Below, one piece after another: positions 41,678 to 49,977 of a DNA stretch of 64,000 bases (position 1 is the first letter of the stretch; the number at the start of each line of letters is the position of its first letter). The notes below the pieces were generated by a model, which was not told the origin of the DNA, did no database searches, and saw only the letters and a program-made list of their open reading frames with translations. Made by a program: the position numbers and the translations under genes. The stretch spans positions 61,971 through 125,970 of the forward strand of contig JBGTCV010000003.1 of the NCBI GenBank assembly GCA_041748655.1, given 5' to 3'. Source of the stretch: Leptofilum sp041748655 (lineage in GTDB: Bacteria; Chloroflexota; Anaerolineae; Promineifilales; Promineifilaceae).

Positions 41678-43276
41678 TTAGTCTCCAGACGGTTTGGAAT
41701 AATCCAATCCCAGCAGCTCGGCCCCTTCAGAAATTGTGCCTTTGTGGGTAGTCTGGTTGAACGTCACCATTCGTTTAGTCAGCCAGGCGATGAGCGGCTT
41801 GAGCGGGGAGTGGATGAGCCGCTTTTTCAGCGCCCCTTCCCAATAGTTGCGGAAATATTGGTTGCGCCAGCGCCAGCGCAGCAGCTTGTAGTAAGGTTGC
41901 AGCAGCCAATGCCCCTGTGACCGTCCCACAAACAAAATATCGTTGATGTCGCACATAACCTGGGCTTCGTCGTCGCTCATCCAGGGGGTGTTGCCCCGGT
42001 TCAGGTCCATGGCGCACCAACCTTCCTGGTTGGCGGGCGGCACGTAGCCCATTTCCAGCGCCTTGCCCCAAAGCGGCGTGCCAGGATACGGCATGTAGAC
42101 GCAGACAGAGCAGCGTACCTTCTCGCTCATCGCGGCCAGGGTTTCAATGGCTTCGAACGTTTCTTTGGTTTCGTGCGGCTGCTCTTCCGGCATCCCCACA
42201 ATGAAGGAGCAGTTGGCCTCGATGTGGGGGGCGACCTTTACCAGATTGCCAATGCCCCAGATGATTTGCGCGGCGTCCTGGTCTTTGGTCATGCGGTCCA
42301 GCACTACCTGCGAGGCCGACTCCACGCCGATGTTGACCCATTGGCAGCCGGTGTCGTTCATCCACTGCACAAACTCTGGCTTGAGCAGCTGCACCCGCAC
42401 CTGCCCACTCCACGGCATGCCGATTTTTTCAACCAGCCGCTGCATCGGCTTGATACGGCCGAATAAATAATCGTCGGCATAATCAATGGCATCCACCTGG
42501 TAGTTGTCCTTGAGCCACTGGATCTGGGTCATGATAAATTCGTCGGAATGCTGCCGCCAGGTGCGCTTCATCACCACTTCGTTGTAGCAGAAGCCGCAGC
42601 GGAAGGGGCAGCCGCGCGAAATGTAAACGGGGATGGCCCGCTGGTATGGCCCGCTGGGGATGAGATACGCTTCCACGTCATCGAGCAAATCCCAGCGCGG
42701 GTAAAATTTGTCGAGGTCCTGGATGAACGGCCGTTCCCTAAAAAACATCGGAAAGCCATCCTCGGCGCGCTTGTACGCCAGACCCGGCACGGTGGACCAG
42801 TCGCGCGGCGGCACGCGGCCCGCCAGCAGCAGAGCAAACTCCTGCGCCGTCTCTTCCCCCTCGTTCACGATGACAAAATCGACGTATGCCTCTTTCAGCA
42901 CGTCCATGGGCATGATGGTGGCGTGCACGCCGCCCCAGACTACGGGAATGTCCAGCGCGTGTACGAGCTTGGAAGCGTCGATGGTGGGTTGGAGCTGTGG
43001 CCCGGTAATGGTGCTGAAGCCGACGAAAAGTGGCCGTTCCTCGGCCACCTGCGCTATAAACTGTTCTAGATATTCGGCCGTTTCATGGAACACACGACAG
43101 GTAAAGCCCACCTGCTCCAGCGCATCCGCCACGTACATAATGCCAAACGGCGGATACATGTCGCGGTGATTGCGAAAGTTGATGAGAAAGATGGTGCTGC
43201 TGGCGTCGGAGGGCTGCTGCGGCAGGGAATCAGGGGAAACTTGCACATCTTGTAAGGTCAACATCGGTTGAGCCAT
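41678..43276 (-). CDS. B12-binding-domain radical SAM protein
   Basis: 532 residues from MAQPMLTLQD (ATG at 43276 with GAGGA upstream; a TTG at 43294 is also possible). The N-terminal cobalamin-binding-like domain (PPFGIMYVADALEQVGF, PLFVGFSTITGPQLQPT, VVWGGVHATIMP) lacks an obvious DxHxxG. The radical SAM core has the cluster motif SRGCPFRCGFCYNE, then DYADDYLFGRIKP and WVNIGVESASQVVLDRM. This class performs methylations and C-C bond chemistry on lipids, hopanoids, bacteriochlorophylls and peptides. The substrate is unknown. A perfect inverted repeat lies upstream. Confidence 0.93.
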   Translation of the reverse strand: MAQPMLTLQDVQVSPDSLPQQPSDASSTIFLINFRNHRDMYPPFGIMYVADALEQVGFTCRVFHETAEYLEQFIAQVAEERPLFVGFSTITGPQLQPTIDASKLVHALDIPVVWGGVHATIMPMDVLKEAYVDFVIVNEGEETAQEFALLLAGRVPPRDWSTVPGLAYKRAEDGFPMFFRERPFIQDLDKFYPRWDLLDDVEAYLIPSGPYQRAIPVYISRGCPFRCGFCYNEVVMKRTWRQHSDEFIMTQIQWLKDNYQVDAIDYADDYLFGRIKPMQRLVEKIGMPWSGQVRVQLLKPEFVQWMNDTGCQWVNIGVESASQVVLDRMTKDQDAAQIIWGIGNLVKVAPHIEANCSFIVGMPEEQPHETKETFEAIETLAAMSEKVRCSVCVYMPYPGTPLWGKALEMGYVPPANQEGWCAMDLNRGNTPWMSDDEAQVMCDINDILFVGRSQGHWLLQPYYKLLRWRWRNQYFRNYWEGALKKRLIHSPLKPLIAWLTKRMVTFNQTTHKGTISEGAELLGLDYSKPSGD

Positions 43277-43341
43277 TTGATTTTCCTCTTCCAAATTAAA
43301 CTGCTGAATCTGTTTCTATCTTACTCAATTTTGGCAAAACG

Positions 43342-43373
43342 GCACTATTTATCAACTTTTTGATAAATAGTGC
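43342..43373. promoter_or_regulatory. 13-base perfect inverted repeat upstream of the radical SAM gene
   Basis: GCACTATTTATCA and TGATAAATAGTGC flank a six-base loop, 66 bases before the radical SAM start. The AT-rich arms and absence of a following T-run on the minus strand fit an operator, but it could also end transcription from the gene upstream. Confidence 0.5.
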
Positions 43374-43428
43374 TGTTGCGTTCCGCTGAATAGATACGGT
43401 TGGAAACGGCCGTTAGTTTGCTTTTTGG

Positions 43429-43773
43429 TTAATCCAGCGAAATTGGCCCAATTGCGAGCCAGCCAATCATCTGCCGCAGCGCTTCGTATGCTGCCAGTCG
43501 GGCTTTGTCCGTATTTGCCTTTTCCGCTTTGGCGATGTGATCCTGCATTTGGCGCAAAGCGTAGGGTGTCATCGCCAAAACGGCATCGGAACCGGAGGCG
43601 GTGTATTTCACCAAAATGTAGCGGATGAGCGCCGGGACGGGAATGCCGGTGTCCTTGCTCAAATTTTCCAGCGTCGGCAGCGGGTCCGCCACGCTGTACA
43701 GCGCCACCTCTTCCTTAAAATTGGCATGCGGATCATCCGCTGCCCATGAATCTTCGTAGGGATGTAACTCCAT
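43429..43773 (-). CDS. Small conserved cytoplasmic protein (DUF6027-like)
   Basis: 114 residues from MELHPYEDSWAADDPHANFK (ATG at 43773 with AAGGAT upstream). Middle part LPTLENLSKDTGIPVPALIRYILVKYTASGSDAVL looks like a helix-turn-helix: helices around NLSKDTGIP and ALIRYILVKY. I recall a DUF6027 family with this opening; its role is unknown, and DNA binding is only suggested by the helical pattern. It lies between the exporter genes and the radical SAM gene, all minus strand. Confidence 0.75.
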   Translation of the reverse strand: MELHPYEDSWAADDPHANFKEEVALYSVADPLPTLENLSKDTGIPVPALIRYILVKYTASGSDAVLAMTPYALRQMQDHIAKAEKANTDKARLAAYEALRQMIGWLAIGPISLD

Positions 43774-43810
43774 TTTGCAATCCTTCAAAATGAACCAATC
43801 AGATTTTTAT

Positions 43811-43938
43811 CAACAGATTGCGCAGATTGAAATGATTTTATCTGCTTAATCTGCGAAATCTTTGATTTTTTTCTTCCTCTCAAACTTTTACTGAAAACGG
43901 CCGTAACCGATTACTGATTACTGAATACCGATTACCGG
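43811..43938. repeat. Second TTCGCAGATT element and ATTACTG spacer
   Basis: ATCAACAGATTGCGCAGATT and AATCTGCGAAATCTTTGAT (43811-43867) are inverted copies of the family at 27595-27815. They are followed by an ACGGCCGT site and the short ATTACTGATTACTGAATACC spacer, up to the permease stop. Confidence 0.65.
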
Positions 43939-44739
43939 CTAATAATGCGCCAACTCCCCCGTCTGCTTCAGGTGGCGGATGGCGTAGCGCAGGGCCAAAA
44001 AGGAGAGGGGGAGGAGCACGGCCGTAAATCCCCCCAACACCAGCAAATCCTCACCAACTTCGGCAATTGTCTCGCCCCGCATCAACGCGCCACGCAAGGC
44101 GCGCAGCGCGTAAGTAAACGGCAGCGCGTAGCTGATGATCCGCAGCCAGCCGGGCAGCAGCTCCACCGGGAAAAAGACGCCGCTAAAGACGAAGGCCACG
44201 GAGTTGATAAACCAGTTCATCGGGTCGCCCCGCTTGAATACAATCACAAACGCCGCCGAAAAAATGCCGTAGCTCACCATGCTGGACAACGAGACAAGCA
44301 GGACGACAACGGCCGTTCCCCAATTCGCCTGTGAGAAGTCTGCGCCAACGGCCGTTCCCACCCCCAGCTGAATCAGCACCAGCAAAACCCCCTCCAGCAG
44401 CATCCACGACGACGGCCCCAGCAGCGCCAGCGTTACCGGCGTGGCCGTCACCAGCAGCGGCTCGATGGTGCCTTGCAGCATCTCCTCCCGTAAATTGGCC
44501 GAAAACGCATGGCTGCTCAGCTCCAAAAATTTGGAAAACGCCCCACCGATGATCAAAAAGGTAAAGTAAGTACCCCCCTCAACCTGTCCAGACCCCGACC
44601 GCTGCAAAAGCTGGTCCAAAAAGAAAAAGAGCAGCACCGAAATAATCATCCCCAGGTAGCGGGTGACAAAGTTGAGTTTGTACGCCCAGGCCAGGCGAAA
44701 GTTGTGGGTGATGAGTGCGAAAAACTTGGTGAAAGTCAT
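43939..44739 (-). CDS. ABC-2 type exporter permease
   Basis: 266 residues, six membrane segments, with the ABC-2 plan. The N-terminal cytoplasmic helix leads into YLGMIISVLLFFFLDQLL. The conserved loop SANLREEMLQGTIEPLLVTATP and the late signature VFFPVELLPGWLRIISYALPFTYALRALRGALM are typical of drug- and glycan-exporting permeases. It pairs with the ATPase encoded just upstream (87-base gap filled with a palindromic spacer). The transported compound is unknown. Confidence 0.92.
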   Translation of the reverse strand: MTFTKFFALITHNFRLAWAYKLNFVTRYLGMIISVLLFFFLDQLLQRSGSGQVEGGTYFTFLIIGGAFSKFLELSSHAFSANLREEMLQGTIEPLLVTATPVTLALLGPSSWMLLEGVLLVLIQLGVGTAVGADFSQANWGTAVVVLLVSLSSMVSYGIFSAAFVIVFKRGDPMNWFINSVAFVFSGVFFPVELLPGWLRIISYALPFTYALRALRGALMRGETIAEVGEDLLVLGGFTAVLLPLSFLALRYAIRHLKQTGELAHY

Positions 44740-44756
44740 GACTTTTTGGATTCATG

Positions 44757-44829
44757 TAATTGGGTAATTAGGTAATTGAGTAATTGAAAGCCAAGAGGCA
44801 AATTACCTAATTACTCAATTACCAAATTA
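44757..44829. repeat. TAATTGGG/TAATTGAG palindromic spacer inside the exporter operon
   Basis: GTAATTGGGTAATTAGGTAA followed by TTGAGTAATTG reads as an inverted copy of AAATTACCTAATTACTCAA on the right side, around AAGCCAAGAGGC. It lies between the ATPase and permease genes and would form a long AU-rich mRNA hairpin. Confidence 0.75.
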
Positions 44830-45795
44830 CTTCTCTCCTCCACTAAAATGGGCCACAATGCGGCGCAGGGATTCGTCGTCGGCGCGGTGATAGGATTCGA
44901 GACGGCCGTTTCCCGCCGCAATCACCTCCACTACCAAAAACCAGACCCGTTCATCCGCCAGGGCCACGTCAAACGTCGTTTGTGTTGCCCCACGCGAGAT
45001 TTCTGTCACAGATTCCACGCCAGCGAGGGATTGCCAGCTTTGGGCCAACTGGTCGGGATTGCCCTCCACCACCAGCCGGAACAGGGCGCGGCGCGGCAGC
45101 AGCGCGCCGAGTTCGGCGGGCGTGCCAATGGCTTGTACTAAGCCATTAGCCAAAATAATCACCCGGTCGCAAAAATTTTCCATCTCGTACAGCTCGTGGC
45201 TGATGAACACAACCGTTTTGCCCTGCCGGTTCACCAACTCGTCCCGAATGAGCTGCTTTACAAAGTCGCTGGTTTGCACGTCCATACTTTTGGTGGGTTC
45301 GTCCAGAAACAAAATGGGTGGATTGTGGATGAGGGCGCGGGCGATGTTGAGCCGCTGCTTTTGCCCGGTGGAAAGCGACTGCGTGGCGGCATCCGCTTTG
45401 TGGCTGAGGCCAAACAAAGTTAAAACTTCTGCGATGCGTCCAGGAATCTCTGGTCGCGGTACGTTTTGCATGGCGGCGTAGAACTGTAAATTTTGGCGGG
45501 CGGTGAGACGGCCGTAAAACGAGCGTTCATCTGCCGTCACCAGCCCAATCGAGGCCCGTACCTGCATCTCCTGCCGCACCACGTCGAAGTTGTTGACAAC
45601 GGCCGTTCCCCCCGTGGGCGCCAGCAGCGTGGTCAACAGGCGCACAATCGTGCTCTTGCCCGCGCCGTTGGGACCAAATAGGCCAAACAGTTCGCCTTCC
45701 CCCACCGCAAAATTGATGTTGGAAACGGCCGTTAACGCCTTACCCCGGCTCTGGTACGTCTTGCTCAGATTATGGGCTTGGATAATTTCGTTCAT
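44827..45795 (-). CDS. ABC exporter ATP-binding protein
   Basis: 322 residues. Walker A GLFGPNGAGKSTIVRLL, Q-loop region SIGLVTADERSFYGRLT, signature LSTGQKQRLNIARALIH, Walker B ILFLDEPTKSMDVQTS and switch His in VFISHELYEMENF. A C-terminal extension of about 80 residues (LFRLVVEGNPDQLAQSW) is common in DrrA-like drug and lipid exporters. It energises export with the neighbouring permease. Confidence 0.94.
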   Translation of the reverse strand: MNEIIQAHNLSKTYQSRGKALTAVSNINFAVGEGELFGLFGPNGAGKSTIVRLLTTLLAPTGGTAVVNNFDVVRQEMQVRASIGLVTADERSFYGRLTARQNLQFYAAMQNVPRPEIPGRIAEVLTLFGLSHKADAATQSLSTGQKQRLNIARALIHNPPILFLDEPTKSMDVQTSDFVKQLIRDELVNRQGKTVVFISHELYEMENFCDRVIILANGLVQAIGTPAELGALLPRRALFRLVVEGNPDQLAQSWQSLAGVESVTEISRGATQTTFDVALADERVWFLVVEVIAAGNGRLESYHRADDESLRRIVAHFSGGEK

Positions 45796-45804
45796 GTCTG
45801 TTTT

Positions 45805-45852
45805 GTAATTGAGTAATTGAGTAATTGCTCAATTACCCAATTACCCAATTAC
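45805..45852. repeat. TAATTGAG/TAATTGGG palindromic spacer
   Basis: GTAATTGAGTAATTGAGTAA followed by TTG pairs with CAATTACCCAATTACCCAAT on the right. It lies between the nucleotidyltransferase-like gene and the ATPase gene, overlapping the stop of the former. Confidence 0.75.
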
Positions 45853-47046
45853 CTTCTTCACCATGTGCCAAACCCGGTCCAAATTAATCAACAAATACCC
45901 CAGCCACCAAAACGGCGTTTCTACCAGCTTGGGATACCGCTTGGCCAAATTGTAGCGGCGCGGGAAGAAGGATCGCAGCCAGAAGCGCACCATGTCCAGC
46001 CGGGAGCGAGCCAGCCGTTGGGCAATCTCCAGGCCAATGCCGCTGCGATTGGTGGGGTTCGATTCGGAAGCGTCGGCCAGTTCGGTGTGGCCCAGCCAAT
46101 CCAGCAGCGCAGGCGGGCAATTTTCGCGTAGCGAGTTAAGTGTGCCGCTGGGAATGGCCAACTGGGTGTATTTGCCTACAAATGCCAGGGCAGGGTAGAT
46201 GAAGCGGGCGGTGCCGGGCTGCACCAGGTGGCCAAACGTTTGCCAGTCGGCGGGCTGCATGGTGGCGCACAGCTGGCGAATGTCGTCGATGTGCATGAGA
46301 CGGCCGCGTTGAATTATCCAATCGCTGCTGGTGTGGGCGCAGACGTGCAGCAGCAGGGCGGCGGGGTTGGGAATACGGGCGGTGGTTGGTGGATGCCAAT
46401 ACGGCCGTTCCCCACTCTCCCGCCACATGATTTCCGCCAGCTCATACCCAATGCCCGCGTATTCCTCGCGCAGCATGAAATGAACCTCCACCGGATGCAC
46501 GTTGTCGGGCGCCCAGATGTTGCTTTTGCGCTCGCCGCGCAGATACACTTCGTCCTCGGCCGAGCGGGAGTAGTAGCGGTAGCCCAACTGGTTCAGCATA
46601 ATTTCCCGGCTGGCGGCCACGTCTTGGGGGCGGATGAGCAAATCCAGGTCGGCCAGCGGACGCTGCAACGGGTCCGGGTAGATGAGTGGGGCCAGCACCG
46701 CTCCCTTGAGCAGCACGGTTTTGATCCCCGCTTGCCGGAACGCGGCCAAAATCTCGGTGCAGGCGTCCAGCATCACTTTGGTACGCTCCCGGCTGGCAGC
46801 GTCGATGGTTTGGAGACGGCCGTTTACCGCCTCCGGCACCACAACTTCTGCCTCCCGCACCCGCGCCGCCAGCCAGGGCAGGGCGTTTTGCCAGTAAACC
46901 ACCCATTCGGCCGCTTCCCATTCAGCGAGCGACCAGTTGGCGACGACGGTATCGTCGGCAGAACCGGGCAGCCAATGAGCCAGCGTGTTGGTGATAGCAG
47001 CTAAGTTGTCGTGGGGCAGATCGGGGCGCAAGGTATAATCTTTCAT
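45841..47046 (-). CDS. Uncharacterised nucleotidyltransferase family protein (NTP_transf_5 type), first paralog
   Basis: 401 residues. The nucleotidyltransferase signature lies in the middle: IKTVLLKGAVLAPLIYPDPL, then PLADLDLLIRPQDVAAS with the metal-binding Asp pair (DLDLL). A helical C-terminal part follows, with VHFMLREEYAG and LLHVCAHTSSDWII. This family is found beside lasso-peptide and HprK-like genes in other bacteria, where some members tailor peptides. Paralogs lie at 52052 and 53718. Its ATG at 47046 overlaps, on the opposite strand, an ATG of the next gene (CATG), though that gene more likely starts at 47078. Confidence 0.88.
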   Translation of the reverse strand: MKDYTLRPDLPHDNLAAITNTLAHWLPGSADDTVVANWSLAEWEAAEWVVYWQNALPWLAARVREAEVVVPEAVNGRLQTIDAASRERTKVMLDACTEILAAFRQAGIKTVLLKGAVLAPLIYPDPLQRPLADLDLLIRPQDVAASREIMLNQLGYRYYSRSAEDEVYLRGERKSNIWAPDNVHPVEVHFMLREEYAGIGYELAEIMWRESGERPYWHPPTTARIPNPAALLLHVCAHTSSDWIIQRGRLMHIDDIRQLCATMQPADWQTFGHLVQPGTARFIYPALAFVGKYTQLAIPSGTLNSLRENCPPALLDWLGHTELADASESNPTNRSGIGLEIAQRLARSRLDMVRFWLRSFFPRRYNLAKRYPKLVETPFWWLGYLLINLDRVWHMVKKVIG

Positions 47047-47077
47047 GCTGGCAGCGAGTATAGCAGGAGAACCAAAA

Positions 47078-48997
47078 TTGTATCAACCCAAAACCGAGGA
47101 GGATCGATTTTTTACGGCCGTTCCCATCGCCATGTTGCTGCTGCTGAGCGGACTAATTTTCCTGCTGTCGTGGCACGGCCTCATTGTTGGCGCTGGCTCC
47201 GACCCACGCTACACGCTGATAGTCTCCCAATCGATCCTCGACAACGGCACTATCGCCCTGGACGCTTACGCCGCCGACGAGATTTGGGGCGAACCGGCCA
47301 ATTTTGCCGAAAATTTTAATATCGTTGAGCGGAACGGCCGTTTCTATAACTATTTCCCTGCTGGCCCCTCGGTGCTCTCTGTGCCGTTTGTGGCCGTAGC
47401 CAATTGGGTGGGCTGGGACATGCGCCTCGCTGCCGACAACATCAATGCCCAGCGGCTGCTCGCTTCATTGTCGCTGGTGGCGCTGCTCTGGTTGATGGCG
47501 GGTATTGCCCACGCTTTTCTGCCCTGGAAGCCTGGTTTGGTGATGACGGCCGTTTCCCTCTTCGGCAGCACGCTTATCAGCACAATGGGTACGGCCCTGT
47601 GGAGCATCAACTTTTCCGTTCTGACGATTGCTGGGGCGCTTTTGCTGCTGGTGCGTCGGGAGGCGGGAGTAACCCCAACCGTTCATCCAATTTTGCTGGG
47701 AGTTTGTCTGTTTTTGGCTTACTTTACTCGGGCTGCTGCTGCGGCTTTTATCGTGACGCTGTTTGTCTATTTAGCATATGCTTACTGGCAGGAATCTGGT
47801 TTTGAGCGGCGAAAGCGGCTGCGGGAATTGGCAGGAACGGCCGTTACCGCTGGCACGCTCCTATTCCTCTTTTTGCTTTGGTCCCGACTGGAATTTGGCA
47901 GCTGGCTGCCCATTTACTACAGCACTGCCCGGTTGGCCGTCAGTCGTGGCTCGGTTTGGGTGGCGCTGCTGGGGAATTTGTTCAGTTCTGGACGGGGATT
48001 ATTTGTCTATGCGCCAACGGCCGTTTTGCTGTTGGTGGCCGTTCGTTGGCTGTGGCGGCAGCCGCTGGTTTGGCTCTGCCTGGGCTGGCTTGGCCTACAC
48101 CTGCTGGTTTTGGTGCGTGGCACCACCTGGTGGGGTGGCGACTCGTTTGGCCCCCGCGTCCTGACAGAGTTGATGCTGGCCTTGTTTCTGCTGGCCGTTT
48201 TGACCTGGCAGCAAATTCGCCTGGAATTACTTAAAATGCGCACCATCTTCGCTGCTGCTTACCTGTTTCTAGGATTGATTGGCATCTGGCTGCACAGTTA
48301 CCAGGGCTTGTACAACTACAGCACGGCGCTGTGGAACGCCGTGGCTGCGCACGAGCCGGTGCCACCGTTTACGTCACCGCTGGGCGATTTGTTCAGCTGG
48401 GAGTATCCGCAGTTCGCCGCCAGTAATGCCAGCCTCTGCCAGATGGCCGACGCTCGCACGCGGCAAATTGTGGTTGAACGACCGGTGCTAAAGCCATACA
48501 CTTTTGGTGAACCGATTACCTTTGGCCCGGAAACGGCCGTCTCCCTGCGCAACATTCCACCAGCAAACAGCAGCTCCGCCGCCCTCATCGGTTGGGCACC
48601 CATCGACAACGATCGCGCCCGTGACCGAGAGCTGTTTTGTGACGAAGCGGCCGTTTTGTTCCAGCTTGCGGATGTGCCAGTAGGTCAATATGAATTGCAG
48701 CTCAGATCGGCGGCGTTTGGCAGCCAGCTGGTGCAGCTTTGGCTCAATGGCGTGTTTATTGGCGAGGCAACGTTTGTGCAGCAGCCGGGATTGGTGGCGG
48801 AAACGGCCGTTTTCCCCCTGAACGCCAACCACTTTTTACCCAACCAGCTCAACGAACTCCAGCTCAAGCTGCCCGATGCCTACCCGTTCAGCTATAAAGA
48901 CCCATCTCGAATGAGCCTGGCCATCGAATCAATCACCTTTGCCCAGCAGCAGCAAGGCAATGCTGATGAGGGTAAATTAATCCATGATTTTGAGTGA
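47078..48997 (+). CDS. Large polytopic membrane protein, GT-C-like
   Basis: About 639 residues from a TTG at 47078, chosen because AGGAG stands eight bases upstream; an ATG at 47045 has none. About eleven membrane segments with an early outer loop (DPRYTLIVSQSILDNGT) and the motif GTTWWGGDSFGPRVLTELM, typical of uncharacterised GT-C-like proteins. The C-terminal outer domain is beta-rich (VPVGQYELQLRSAAFGSQLVQ, WLNGVFIGEATF), looking like a carbohydrate-binding sandwich. It probably transfers sugars outside the cell. Confidence 0.75.
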   Translation: MYQPKTEEDRFFTAVPIAMLLLLSGLIFLLSWHGLIVGAGSDPRYTLIVSQSILDNGTIALDAYAADEIWGEPANFAENFNIVERNGRFYNYFPAGPSVLSVPFVAVANWVGWDMRLAADNINAQRLLASLSLVALLWLMAGIAHAFLPWKPGLVMTAVSLFGSTLISTMGTALWSINFSVLTIAGALLLLVRREAGVTPTVHPILLGVCLFLAYFTRAAAAAFIVTLFVYLAYAYWQESGFERRKRLRELAGTAVTAGTLLFLFLLWSRLEFGSWLPIYYSTARLAVSRGSVWVALLGNLFSSGRGLFVYAPTAVLLLVAVRWLWRQPLVWLCLGWLGLHLLVLVRGTTWWGGDSFGPRVLTELMLALFLLAVLTWQQIRLELLKMRTIFAAAYLFLGLIGIWLHSYQGLYNYSTALWNAVAAHEPVPPFTSPLGDLFSWEYPQFAASNASLCQMADARTRQIVVERPVLKPYTFGEPITFGPETAVSLRNIPPANSSSAALIGWAPIDNDRARDRELFCDEAAVLFQLADVPVGQYELQLRSAAFGSQLVQLWLNGVFIGEATFVQQPGLVAETAVFPLNANHFLPNQLNELQLKLPDAYPFSYKDPSRMSLAIESITFAQQQQGNADEGKLIHDFE

Positions 48998-49068
48998 AAA
49001 GTGATAAGTGAAAAGTGAAAAGTAGCCCACTTTCCACTTTTCACTTATCACTTTTTACTTTTTACTAA
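48996..49068. repeat. AAAAGTG-periodic palindromic spacer between convergent genes
   Basis: GTGAAAAGTGATAAGTGAAA followed by AGTGAAAAGTAG pairs with CTTTCCACTTTTCACTTATC and ACTTTTTAC on the right. The long AU-rich hairpin lies between convergent genes and could end both transcripts. Confidence 0.7.
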
Positions 49069-49911
49069 CCCCGGTTCCGCCAACGCCATCACCCGAAACC
49101 CCGTGCCCTGTGCATGGTAATCGCGGCTGGGCGTGGTGACGCTGCACGCGCTGCGCACGTTGCACGCCGCGTGGTGAATCGTGTAGCCCCACGAGCCGCC
49201 CTTCACCACGTGAAAATCGGGCAGGTCGGGATGGTACAGGCTGCGGGTCCATTCCCAAATGTTGCCGCTCATGTCCACGCAGCCATACGGCGACACGTTT
49301 TGTGGAATGGAGCCAACCGGCAGCGGGTGCCCATTGCGCCAATACCATCCCGCCCGCGCCCACTCCCGGCGCGGCTTCACCAGCAGGCTGAACAAGTAGC
49401 TGGCGGGCTTTACGGGGAACGTTGCCTGCCACTGAATTTCGGGACGCGGCTTTTGGTTGCCCCAGGGGTAGAAACGGCCGTCTACCCCCCGCGCCGCCTT
49501 TTCCCACTCAAACTCTGTTGGCAGCGTCAGCGGCACGCCAATTTTTTCGAATAGCCAATCGCAGTACAAATACGCTTCCGCCTGGGTCACATCGACGATG
49601 GGGAAATCATTGTGGCCAGCGGGATACGTCTCAACCGGCGCGTAAGCCCGAATAAACGTCCCGCGCCAGCCAGGGATGACGGCGTACCAACGGCCGTTCC
49701 ACCCATGCCCCGTCTCCTGCAAAAATTCGCGCCACTGCCGGACCGTTACCGGAAATTCCGCCAGCCAAAATTCGGGTAATTCCATCGTCTGCTGCGGTTG
49801 GAGCGGCGGACATTGCGCCAGCCGCTCGTAGCAAACCTCTGGCCCGTACACAAACGGCCCGGCGGGAATGTGGCAGAAGCGGGTGGCGGGGGCGGAGTTT
49901 GGGGGAGCCAT
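49048..49911 (-). CDS. Formylglycine-generating-enzyme-like (SUMF1 fold) protein
   Basis: 287 residues. FGE-sulfatase domain: FCHIPAGPFVYGPE, PEFWLAEFPVTVRQWREFLQ, DFPIVDVTQAEAYLYCDWL, LPTEFEWEKAARGVDGRFYPWG, SPYGCVDMSGNIWEWTRS and VVKGGSWGYTIHHAACNVRSA, ending in GTGFRVM. Aerobic FGEs use two cysteines in the GSY-x-C-x4-C region; here only one (HHAACN) is present, so formylglycine formation is doubtful. Such domains also serve as C-type-lectin-like or sulfoxide-synthase relatives. No sulfatase gene is nearby. Confidence 0.88.
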   Translation of the reverse strand: MAPPNSAPATRFCHIPAGPFVYGPEVCYERLAQCPPLQPQQTMELPEFWLAEFPVTVRQWREFLQETGHGWNGRWYAVIPGWRGTFIRAYAPVETYPAGHNDFPIVDVTQAEAYLYCDWLFEKIGVPLTLPTEFEWEKAARGVDGRFYPWGNQKPRPEIQWQATFPVKPASYLFSLLVKPRREWARAGWYWRNGHPLPVGSIPQNVSPYGCVDMSGNIWEWTRSLYHPDLPDFHVVKGGSWGYTIHHAACNVRSACSVTTPSRDYHAQGTGFRVMALAEPGLVKSKK

Positions 49912-49918
49912 TGGAGGA

Positions 49919-49977
49919 GGTAATTGGGTAATTGAGTAATTTGCCCAATTACCTAATTACTCAATTACTCAATTACT
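49919..49977. repeat. TAATTGGG/TAATTGAG palindromic spacer
   Basis: TAATTGGGTAATTGAGTAAT pairs with AATTACTCAATTACTCAATT on the right around TTGCCC, in the gap between two minus-strand genes and reaching the stop of the DUF5693-like gene. Fourth member of this family in the window. Confidence 0.75.
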
